The notes under the pieces: generated by a model
What the model was told of the DNA's origin: nothing
The model's database searches: none
The model's input: only the letters and a program-made list of their open reading frames with translations
Program-made: the position numbers and the translations under genes
Shown: one piece after another, positions 57,352 through 64,000 of the stretch
How positions within the stretch are numbered: the first letter of the stretch is position 1
How the letters are laid out: each line of letters starts with the position of its first letter
Source: CAZOJJ01 sp964580105
GTDB lineage: Bacteria > Bacteroidota > Rhodothermia > Rhodothermales > Rubricoccaceae
Direction: 5' to 3'
DNA: 64,000 nucleotides
NCBI GenBank assembly: GCA_964580105.1
Contig: CAZOJJ010000004.1
Span: 37,108 to 101,107, forward strand

Positions 57352-58256
57352 GACAGAGCAGGGGCTTCGCGGGTGGCGCGCTCCTCGGCCTCCGCCTCCC
57401 CCTCGGCGGCGCGCACGTGCACGAGGCCGACGGTGATGTTGTCGTGGCCGCCGCGCTCGTTGGCGAGGGCGACGAGGCCGGAGGCGGCGGCGTGGATGTC
57501 GGGCTGGCGCACGATGTCTGCAATCTCGTCCTCCTCGACGAGGTCGTAGAGGCCGTCGGAGGAGAGCAGGAACACGTCGCCCGCGCGCAGCGCCAGCGGC
57601 GCCTCGCGGACGGTCGGCTCGACCTCGGCGTGGATGCCGAGCGCGCGCGTGATCACGTTGCGCTGGTCGTGATGCCGGGCCTCCTCCTCGGTGATGAGCC
57701 CTTCGCGGACCATCTCGGAGACGACGGAGTGGTCCTCCGTGAGCCGCTCGATGCGGCCGGCGCGGCAGCGGTAGAGCCGGCTGTCGCCGACGTGGGCGGC
57801 CCAGGCCTCGCCGCTCCGGAGGACGAGCGCCGTGCAGGTGGTGCCCATGCCGTTGAGCCCCTCCTGCTGCCGCGCGCCCTCGTGGATCACGCGGTTGGCC
57901 TCCAGGAACGCGGCGCGGAGCGCGTCCGGCGGCGGCGCAGCCGACTCGTAGTACACCCGCGCAATGACGTCGGCCGCCGCCGCGCTGGCGACCTCGCCCG
58001 CCGCGTGCCCGCCCATCCCGTCGGCCACGAGGACGAGGAGGCCCTTGGCGCTGAGCGTCTCGGGATCACGGGGGTGGACGCTCCGCCCCTGGTCCTCGTT
58101 GTGGGGGCGCTGAACGCCGCGATCCGAGCGAATCGCCACGTCGAATACGAAGGGGATCGCCTCGGTGGGCGCAGCGGGGAGGGCCGCGACGGTTCCTTTC
58201 GGCGGGGCCGAGGCGGGCTCGGAGGGCGGGGACGACTTGCGGCGGAACCACCACAT
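57348..58256 (-). CDS. PP2C-family Ser/Thr protein phosphatase
   Basis: A 302-aa PPM/PP2C phosphatase. Metal-binding motifs are intact: RGVQRPHNEDQG, VLVADGMGGHAAGE, GTTCTALVL, VGDSRLYR, FLLSSDGLYDLV and ERGGHDNITVGLV. The N-terminal 35 residues are a Pro/Ala-rich, basic extension (MWWFRRKSSPP). It should reverse phosphorylation by the two flanking Ser/Thr kinases. It lies 8 bp after the upstream kinase and overlaps the downstream one by ATGA. Cytoplasmic. Confidence 0.94.
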
Positions 58257-58264
58257 AGGGCAGG

Positions 58265-59527
58265 TCAGAAGGAAGGAAACTTGCAGATGGCGAACGATTC
58301 GGCGCGCGCCTCGAACCGGCACGTCTGCTCGGCAAAGCCGCGCCGGAGCACGAGCTCGACCTCCTCGCCGACGTAGGTGTGAAGCGGGAGGGGGGTCTGG
58401 CCGATGAAGACGCCGTCGCGGTAGACCTCGGCGGGCGGCCCGTCCGCCAGCTTCACCTCGATCTGCACGGGGACGGCGCCCTCGGGGAGCGCGGGGGTCG
58501 AGTCGGGCGGGGTGGTCCCGCCGGGCGCTAGCCCGGACACGGCGAGGGCGCCGGCGGCGACGAGGCCGAGGGCGGAGAGGCCAAGCACGCCGGCGCGGAG
58601 GACCGGCCTGGGCACCGGGCGGCGGAGGGTGCGGAAGGGGGCGAGGGACCGCCACGCCTGGAGCGGCCGGGGTGGAGACGGCGCCGGGACGGCGGGTCGG
58701 GCCGTCGAGGCCGGCAGGGCCGTCGAGGCCGGCAGGGCCGGCAGGGCCGCCACGAAGCGGCCGGCGTCGGCGAAGCGGTGGGCGGGGCCCGCCTGGAGGC
58801 AGCGGCCCACGAGGGCGTCGCACGCCTCGGGGAGGCCCGGCACGAGCCGCGAGGGCGCGTCGTACTCCGCCCGCGCGATGCGCTGGAACAGCTCGAACGA
58901 CGACGGCGCCTGGAAGGGGAGGTCGCCCGTGACGAGCTCGTAGAGGAGGACGCCGAGGGCCCACACGTCGGAGCGGGCGTCGGGCGGCTGGCCGCGGACC
59001 TGCTCGGGCGAGAGGTACTCCGGGGTGCCGGGCACCATGCCCGCCTGCGTCAGCCCCGCCGCGCCGAGCTCCTTGGCGATGCCGAAGTCGAGCAGCTTCA
59101 CCGTCCCCTGCGGCGTGACCTTCACGTTGTGCGCCTTGAGGTCGCGGTGGATGATGCCGTGGGCGTGGAGGTAGGCGACGGCCTCGGCGACGGGGCGGAG
59201 GAGGCGGAGGGCGCCCTCGAACGAGGCCGGCCCGCGGCGGTGGAGCCGGTCGGCCAGCGTCTCGCCTTCGACGAGCTCCATCGCGATGCAGGCCCGCCCG
59301 CCGGCCTCGAAGTAGTCGTAGAGCGTGGCGATGTGGGGATGGCTCAGGCCCGCCTGGATGCGCGCCTCGTTGAGGAAGCGGGCCGCGAGGCCGGCGTCCC
59401 GGAGCACCTTCAGCGCGACGACGCGGCCGAGGCGGGCGTGCTCGGCCCGGTAGACGTCGCCCATGCCGCCGCGCCCGAGGTGGGCCGTGAGGCGGTAGTC
59501 GCCCAGGGCGGAGGAAACCGAAGCCAT
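58265..59527 (-). CDS. Membrane Ser/Thr protein kinase with PEGA-like tail
   Basis: A 420-aa Hanks-type kinase from ATG 59527. GRGGMGDVY, Lys40 in VALKVL, HRDLKAHN (Asp129; Ala in place of the common Pro), LDFGIAK (147-149) and SPEQ are present. A linker with a duplicated ALPAST element leads to a membrane segment (about 310-332). The outer 85 residues are PEGA-like (VQIEVKLADGPPAEVYRDGVFIGQTPL) and contain two cysteines near the end. It is smaller than the second kinase and starts the kinase-phosphatase-kinase operon. Upstream frame to 59596 was rejected as non-coding leader. Confidence 0.92.
   Translation of the reverse strand: MASVSSALGDYRLTAHLGRGGMGDVYRAEHARLGRVVALKVLRDAGLAARFLNEARIQAGLSHPHIATLYDYFEAGGRACIAMELVEGETLADRLHRRGPASFEGALRLLRPVAEAVAYLHAHGIIHRDLKAHNVKVTPQGTVKLLDFGIAKELGAAGLTQAGMVPGTPEYLSPEQVRGQPPDARSDVWALGVLLYELVTGDLPFQAPSSFELFQRIARAEYDAPSRLVPGLPEACDALVGRCLQAGPAHRFADAGRFVAALPALPASTALPASTARPAVPAPSPPRPLQAWRSLAPFRTLRRPVPRPVLRAGVLGLSALGLVAAGALAVSGLAPGGTTPPDSTPALPEGAVPVQIEVKLADGPPAEVYRDGVFIGQTPLPLHTYVGEEVELVLRRGFAEQTCRFEARAESFAICKFPSF
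58701..58736 (-). repeat. 2 x 18-bp tandem repeat in kinase linker
   Basis: Two identical 18-bp units (plus a 9-bp partial third) encode the repeated ALPAST hexapeptide between catalytic domain and membrane segment. In frame. Confidence 0.8.
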
Positions 59528-59541
59528 GACCGAGGAGGAGG

Positions 59542-59606
59542 GAGCGGGAGGGTGGGGCGGGGCGCCCTCGGAGGGTCGGCGCCGTGCGCCGCGCACCCTC
59601 CCGCTC
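59542..59606. repeat. Inverted repeat in leader of the kinase operon
   Basis: Perfect 13-bp arms GAGCGGGAGGGTG and CACCCTCCCGCTC flank a 39-bp loop, in the 103-bp spacer between the FHA-protease stop and the kinase start. It could terminate or attenuate the protease transcript. A similar CGGGAGGGTG lies just upstream of the FHA-protease start. Confidence 0.55.
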
Positions 59607-59630
59607 GGTTCGTAGGCGGGCGCCGGGCGC

Positions 59631-61355
59631 TCAGCGCGTGCCCGTCGTCCGGCGGAGCTCCATCGCGTACTTGATCGGGATCGCGTAGGTCACGCGCGCG
59701 TCCCGCTGGCTGGCGTAGGTGAAGATGCCGATGACCTCGCCCTTCTCGTTGAAGACGGGGCCGCCGCTGTTGCCGCCGCCGGTCTCGCTCGTCGAGAGCT
59801 GGTAGGCGTCCGGGAAGCCCATCGAGATCACGCGCTCGTCCGGGTTCTCCCCGCTCCGGCGCGAGCGGTGGATGGAGGAGATGTTCGCGGGGGTGACGGT
59901 GACGCGGGGGACGAACTGCGCCGTCATCTGGCGCCGCGCGCCCATCTCGACGTTCGTGGCCGTGCCGATGTCGAAGCCGGATACGCCCGGGTAGCCCATG
60001 ATGGTGACGGGGTCGCCCACCGCCGTCGTCTCGTACGTGTCGTTCATCGTGACGGCGTGGAGCACGTCCGGCGGGTCAATCTTGATCAGGGCGGCGTCGG
60101 CGCGCGGGGAGTCGCGGACGAACCGGGCCTCGGTGGGGTTGTCCGAGTTCTGGAACGTGACCTGCATCGCGCCCTCGCCGTCGAGCGGGCGGAGGTTCTC
60201 GATGACGAACTGGTCGTTGTAGAAGGCGGACTCGGCCGGGACCCACTGCGCCACCTGGCTCGCGTCGATGAGCTCCGTGCTGGCGACCGAGGTGCCGGTC
60301 GGGTCGAGCTTGTACAGGACGGCCGGGCCCTGCGGGAACTGGTACGGGTAGTGCCAGCCGCGGACGACGTGCCGGTTGGTCATGATGAAGCCGTCCTGGC
60401 TCACGACGAACCCGGAGCCGAATGCGCTCGACGCGATGGGCTTGTTGAGGCCGCCCTGGTCCGAGGTGGTGAGGATGGGCTCGATCTGCCCGGTGGGGAG
60501 CTGGACGAACATCCCCAGCGCCACCGTCTGCCCGTTCAGCTCGGTCGGCTGGAACTGGTGGTAGACCTGCGTCTGGGCGTTCGTGTCCATCAGCCGCCAG
60601 GAGGACTGGATGAACACGACGGCGTCGCCGTGGGCGGCGGCGATCTCGGCGGGCGTGAGGGGGCGGTTCCGCTCCTGGGCGGCGAGGGTCGAGTCGACGG
60701 CGGCCCGCGCGCCGGCGCCGGTCTCGTTCGTCTTGGCGTTGACGAAGTAGAGGCTCACGGCGAGCAGCAGCAGGAGCACGCCGCCGCCGGCGAAGAGCAT
60801 CCAGCTGGTCTTCTTCTGCGTGGTGCGCTGGACGTCCACCATCATCCGCTCGACGGTCTCGCGGCCGACGCCGACCTTCTGCGGCGGGCGGTCCTGCGCC
60901 GTGCCCGAGGTGGCCCGGTCCGGCGTGAGGGCCGGCGAGGAGGCCAGGGTCGGCTTGCCGGCGGGCATGGCCGGAGCGATGCGGGTCTCGCCGGGCGGGT
61001 GGGGTTCGAGGTCGAAGAGGAACTCGGGGCCGCCGGCGCCGAGCTGCACGGTGTCGCCCGGGCGGATCGTGGCGCTGCCGGCCACCTGCACCTTGTTGAG
61101 GAAGGTGCCGTTGCGGCTGCCGAGGTCGGTGATGGTGTACCGCGAGGGGTCGGCCTCGTCGCGCGTGATGCGGGCGTGCTCGCGGCTGACGAGTTCGTCG
61201 TGCTCGGGGTCGTAGCGCACCGTCGAGGTGGCCGCGCGACCGAAGAGCAGGGCGTCGAACTGATCGAACGGAAACTCCTCGACCTGGTTGACCTTGGAGC
61301 CGCTGACGTGGCGGATCACGAAGCGGCGGGGCTGGTCGGAGCGGGTGTCGGACAT
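59631..61355 (-). CDS. FHA domain, membrane segment and trypsin-like (HtrA-type) protease fusion
   Basis: A 574-aa protein. Residues about 12-118 are an FHA phosphothreonine-binding domain: LLFGRAATSTVRYDPEHDELVSREHARI and ITDLGSRNGTFLNKV (GR, SxxH and NGT motifs; split here as LLFGRAATS and SREHARI). One membrane segment lies at about 184-205. The outer part is a trypsin-like serine protease: GSGFVVSQDGFIMTNRHVV (His329), SPRADAALIKID (Asp420) and TGGGNSGGPVFNE (Ser530). No PDZ domain is seen. FHA faces the cytoplasm, the protease the periplasm, so kinase activity could control periplasmic proteolysis. It heads the kinase/phosphatase cluster and diverges from mscL. Confidence 0.9.
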   Translation of the reverse strand: MSDTRSDQPRRFVIRHVSGSKVNQVEEFPFDQFDALLFGRAATSTVRYDPEHDELVSREHARITRDEADPSRYTITDLGSRNGTFLNKVQVAGSATIRPGDTVQLGAGGPEFLFDLEPHPPGETRIAPAMPAGKPTLASSPALTPDRATSGTAQDRPPQKVGVGRETVERMMVDVQRTTQKKTSWMLFAGGGVLLLLLAVSLYFVNAKTNETGAGARAAVDSTLAAQERNRPLTPAEIAAAHGDAVVFIQSSWRLMDTNAQTQVYHQFQPTELNGQTVALGMFVQLPTGQIEPILTTSDQGGLNKPIASSAFGSGFVVSQDGFIMTNRHVVRGWHYPYQFPQGPAVLYKLDPTGTSVASTELIDASQVAQWVPAESAFYNDQFVIENLRPLDGEGAMQVTFQNSDNPTEARFVRDSPRADAALIKIDPPDVLHAVTMNDTYETTAVGDPVTIMGYPGVSGFDIGTATNVEMGARRQMTAQFVPRVTVTPANISSIHRSRRSGENPDERVISMGFPDAYQLSTSETGGGNSGGPVFNEKGEVIGIFTYASQRDARVTYAIPIKYAMELRRTTGTR

Positions 61356-61482
61356 GGCTGCGGGAGGGTGGGTGAGCCGGGAAGGGGCGCCTTCCCGGAG
61401 CGTCTGGGCGGGAAAGCGTTCGGGGTCAGCCGTATAGACGAGATTTCTGCTCCGACCGGCTCATCCCCCATCCACCCTGCCC

Positions 61483-62022
61483 CTGTCGCTCTTCCGGGCC
61501 TTCAAGACGTTCGCCCTCCGGGGCAACCTGCTCGGCCTCGCCATCGGCTTCACCGTCGGCGCCGCGTTCTCCACCGTGGCCCGCTCGCTCGTGGACGACC
61601 TCATCATGCCGCCGCTCGGCCTGCTGCTCGGCCGGACCGACTTCTCCGACCACTACGTCCTCCTCCGCGAGGGGCCCGAAGTCCCCGGCCCGTACCCCAC
61701 GCGCGAGGCGGCCGAGGCGGCCGGGGCCGTGCTCCTCGACTACGGCGCGTTCCTGACCAACCTCCTCGCCTTCCTCGTCGTCACGGCCGCGATGTTCGTC
61801 GCCATCCGGCTCGTGAGCAAGGCCGGGCAGACACTCAAGGACGAGTTCGGCCGCGCCGACACGGAGGCGCCGGGCGAGCCGGAGACGAAGAAGTGCGCCT
61901 ACTGCCGCGAGGCCGTCCCGTACCAGGCGAGCCGGTGCCCGCGCTGCACCTCCTTCCTCGGCACCGAGGGCGGCCCGCTCGTGCCCGACGCGCGGCTCCT
62001 GCCCGGCGGCGAGGCTGCATAG
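61483..62022 (+). CDS. mscL: Large-conductance mechanosensitive channel with zinc-ribbon tail, CTG start
   Basis: A 179-aa MscL homologue. From CTG 61483 it reads LSLFRAFKTFALRGNLLGLA, which aligns residue for residue with the E. coli N-terminus (12 residues before RGN). TM1 continues IGFTVGAAFSTVARSLVDDLIMPPLGLLLG; the periplasmic loop and TM2 (FLTNLLAFLVVTAAMFVAIRLV) follow. The C-terminal helical bundle is replaced by CAYCREAVPYQASRCPRC, a zinc-ribbon pattern. No ATG, GTG or TTG occurs in frame between the upstream stop (61435) and codon 32, so a CTG start is required for a complete channel; CTG 61477 is another choice. It is divergent from the FHA-protease gene. Confidence 0.85.
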   Translation: MSLFRAFKTFALRGNLLGLAIGFTVGAAFSTVARSLVDDLIMPPLGLLLGRTDFSDHYVLLREGPEVPGPYPTREAAEAAGAVLLDYGAFLTNLLAFLVVTAAMFVAIRLVSKAGQTLKDEFGRADTEAPGEPETKKCAYCREAVPYQASRCPRCTSFLGTEGGPLVPDARLLPGGEAA

Positions 62023-62040
62023 CGCAGCGGCGCGGCGGGG

Positions 62041-63585
62041 CTACCGCCGCACCGTGACGACGGTGGACTGGCTCCCCGCCCGTACGACGTACACGCCCGC
62101 TGCCAAGCTCGACACGTCCGCCTCGGTGACGCCGTCGGCCGTGCCGCCGAGGCGGATGCGGAGGACTTCCCGGCCGAGCACGTCGTAGAGCACCGCTTCG
62201 TCTGCGCCCGGGGCTTCGACGTGGAGCACGGCAGAGGCCGGGTTGGGCCACACCCGCAGCGCCTCGTCTGCCTGGGGCGCCCCCGGCTCCACGGCCGTGC
62301 CCTCCGTGACCGTGAGCGTGACGGGCACGGAGGCGGCCTCCTCGCCGCTCGGGCCGCCGTCCCGTAGCGAGACCTGGCCGTGGTAGACGCCCGGCGCCAT
62401 GCCTTCGGCGTTGAGCCGCACCGTGAGCGTGTCCGTCTCGCCCGGCGCGATCTCCAGCGAGCGCGGCGCCACCGGCGAGGCGCGCAGCCAGCGCGGCGGG
62501 AGCGGCGCCGCACGAACGGCGAAGACCCACTTGCCGGTCGGTGGTCCCGTGGTGCCCGTCAGGGCAGTCAGGTACATCACCGACGGGTCTAGCCTGCTGC
62601 GGAGCATGCCTTCCACATCGACAACGTCACCCACGCCGTCGGGAGCATGGAGCAGGTCGAGAGGTGTCTCCACCCCTGAGCTCCGCCCCTGCCGATCAGT
62701 CACCACCACGCGCATTTCACGCTCCTCCTCTGGTAGTGTCACGGTCATCTCAGCGTAACCGGGGGAGATATCGAGGCTATTGCCCCCTAATGACATCTGT
62801 GCTCCTTCATCATAAGCCGTCACAGGCACCGGAAAGCCTTCGGCTACTACGCCATCAATGTCGATTGCGTAGATGTCCTCATTGATCGTGTCGAGGTAAT
62901 AGAAGAGGCGCTCGGCGGCATCATACTCAAGACCGAACGCCACCCCGCGGTCGTAGGTGATGCCGGGTCCGGAGTAGCCCGGCCCCGTGACGAGCTCGAC
63001 GGTGCGGCCGGTCGCGTTGCCATCGAGGTCGCCTTCGAGAAGCAGCGTGCTCTCGACCGTGCAGTGTGGGAGGTCGCAGTCGACTGCCACGTCCATCCAC
63101 CAGAGCGTGCCCTCAGGATAGCCAGGCAGGGCGTGGTCTGGCGGCATCCACGCCATACCTGTTGTAGATGAAGCATTGCCGATCTCAGGGTGCTCGAAGA
63201 AGCGGAGCGAGTCCAATTCAGGCGTGAGTTCCAGCGTGTAGGGAGTTCCGCCATAGCGCACAACGAACAGACGTCCCTTCGAGGTCATTGCCATGTTGTA
63301 AGGGTGACCATTCATGTCCAGCCCCTTCCAGAACAGGAGGGTGCCGGGCGGCTCCTCCGGCATCCCCTCTGCCGGTAGCGGCACTGCGAAGAGGTCCACC
63401 GGGGCCATACCCCCGTTTGTCACAACGATCTCTACATCGCCTTGCTGCCCCACCGGGACCGACGCCTCCACGGTGGCAGGCGAGACCGTCACCTGCGCCA
63501 GCCCACACGGCACAAGGGCCGGGGCGCTCACGAGGAGCACCCCGGCCGCGATGGATCGCATAATGGCCTTCGTGAAGGGCCTCAT
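62041..63585 (-). CDS. Secreted protein with Por-type C-terminal sorting domain
   Basis: A 514-aa exported protein. Signal peptide about 1-30 ending PCGLAQ. Residues 31-80 are Ig-like (VTVSPATVEASVPVGQQGDV), the middle is propeller- or sandwich-like (YNMAMTSKGRLFVVRYGGTP, NEDIYAIDIDGV) and a second Ig-like unit follows (LEIAPGETDTLTVRLNAEG). The last 80 residues are a sorting domain (VWPNPASAVLHVEAPG, AVLYDVLGREVLRI, LAAGVYVVRAGS). Function not recognised. The middle part has lower GC than its surroundings. It starts 4 bp after the next sorted-protein gene, so both are one operon. Confidence 0.75.
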   Translation of the reverse strand: MRPFTKAIMRSIAAGVLLVSAPALVPCGLAQVTVSPATVEASVPVGQQGDVEIVVTNGGMAPVDLFAVPLPAEGMPEEPPGTLLFWKGLDMNGHPYNMAMTSKGRLFVVRYGGTPYTLELTPELDSLRFFEHPEIGNASSTTGMAWMPPDHALPGYPEGTLWWMDVAVDCDLPHCTVESTLLLEGDLDGNATGRTVELVTGPGYSGPGITYDRGVAFGLEYDAAERLFYYLDTINEDIYAIDIDGVVAEGFPVPVTAYDEGAQMSLGGNSLDISPGYAEMTVTLPEEEREMRVVVTDRQGRSSGVETPLDLLHAPDGVGDVVDVEGMLRSRLDPSVMYLTALTGTTGPPTGKWVFAVRAAPLPPRWLRASPVAPRSLEIAPGETDTLTVRLNAEGMAPGVYHGQVSLRDGGPSGEEAASVPVTLTVTEGTAVEPGAPQADEALRVWPNPASAVLHVEAPGADEAVLYDVLGREVLRIRLGGTADGVTEADVSSLAAGVYVVRAGSQSTVVTVRR

Positions 63586-63589
63586 TCGG

Positions 63590-64000
63590 TCACCGGACCA
63601 CGGTCAGACGTTGCGAGGGCGTGCGCACCCCGCCTACCTCTGCCCGTACCACGTAGATCCCCGCCGGCAGCGCCGAAGCCTCGAAGGCCAGCCGGTGCGA
63701 GCCCACCTCGAAGCGCCCTTCCGCGAGCGCCGCCACGCGCCGCCCAAGCACGTCAAAGACAGCGATCTCTACATCCGACGCCTCCGCGAGCACCAGCGGC
63801 ACCACGGCCGCGCCACGCGCCGGGTTCGGGTACGGCGCGCCCAGCACGTCCCGCACAGCCAGATCCATGCTTGGAGCATTCGAGGCCATCGCGGGCTCCG
63901 TGCCACCCTGGCGGCCTTCGGCCCCCGTACGCTCTGCGAGCGCCTCGGCCACCACGGCCAGCGCCCCGCGCATCGGGTCCTCCGCCGCCATACCGTCTAG
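63590..64000 (-). CDS. C-terminal part of a secreted protein with Por-type sorting domain (runs off right edge)
   Basis: The 136 visible residues end with a sorting domain: YPNPARGAAVVPLVLAEASD, VEIAVFDVLGRRVAAL, LPAGIYVVRAEVGG, LTVVR. The frame is open to the edge of the window; an ATG at 63991 exists but no signal peptide follows it, so the true start is outside. The rest of the protein is unknown. It is upstream of, and probably co-transcribed with, the 514-aa sorted protein. Confidence 0.75.
   Translation of the reverse strand, partial: LDGMAAEDPMRGALAVVAEALAERTGAEGRQGGTEPAMASNAPSMDLAVRDVLGAPYPNPARGAAVVPLVLAEASDVEIAVFDVLGRRVAALAEGRFEVGSHRLAFEASALPAGIYVVRAEVGGVRTPSQRLTVVR

Overview
The window is 64 kb of very GC-rich DNA (one 100-N assembly gap at 28147-28246) that reads as a marine-type Rhodothermota/Bacteroidota-like chromosome. 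The clues are several proteins ending in Por-type (type IX secretion) C-terminal sorting domains, a SusC-like TonB receptor with an N-terminal carboxypeptidase-regulatory domain, a PorV/PorQ-family protein, mostly absent Shine-Dalgarno sequences, and a recurrent TATCTTCG-like element in the place of a Bacteroidota -7 box. The family or genus is an inference (Rubricoccaceae/Rhodothermales-like); no rRNA is present to test it.

Region 1 (1-30770, all plus strand) is a carbohydrate-utilisation island: sugar ABC transporter (binding lipoprotein and two permeases, no ATPase), a sorted CBM9-like protein, a zinc-type dehydrogenase, a module of TonB receptor, 764-aa sorted protein and PorV-like protein with no SusD, a GH106-like rhamnosidase, ribokinase and RbsD, a GH39-like enzyme, an AllA-like cupin, a DUF6259-like TIM-barrel protein, a Gfo/Idh/MocA oxidoreductase, a sugar isomerase, a GH42 beta-galactosidase, an MFS transporter, a GH10 xylanase, a broken second GH10 copy containing the gap, and a PAS histidine kinase. 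It looks built to bind, degrade, import and phosphorylate plant or algal cell-wall glycans.

Region 2 (30767-39816) is a second sugar locus: SMP-30-like lipoprotein and PIG-L deacetylase on the minus strand, diverging from DUF1080 (3-keto-disaccharide hydrolase family), MFS transporter, gluconate-2-dehydrogenase subunit 3, GMC oxidoreductase, Tat-exported Gfo/Idh/MocA and Tat-exported isomerase. This gene content matches the oxidation/elimination (3-keto-glycoside) route for cutting glycosidic bonds. Regions 1 and 2 are tied together by three near-identical 18-bp palindromes (TGCGCAAACGTTTGCGCA type, LacI-family operator style) at ribokinase, GH42 and DUF1080.

Region 3 (39913-54146) is mostly housekeeping: NRDE protein, sulfotransferase-like protein, Uma2 remnant, gyrA, a secreted reprolysin-like metalloprotease, M3 oligopeptidase, aldehyde dehydrogenase, DUF4105 protein, DoxX protein, an atypical endonuclease III and a histidine-kinase remnant. 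Region 4 (54168-61355, minus) holds a TPR/barrel protein and an envelope phospho-signalling cluster: FHA-TM-trypsin-like protease, Ser/Thr kinase, PP2C phosphatase, and PEGA Ser/Thr kinase. It diverges from an mscL gene with a CTG start and a zinc ribbon. The right edge has two sorted secreted proteins.

Three families of small inverted repeats sit in gene borders, and tandem duplications of 12-21 bp units recur in signal peptides, linkers and spacers.
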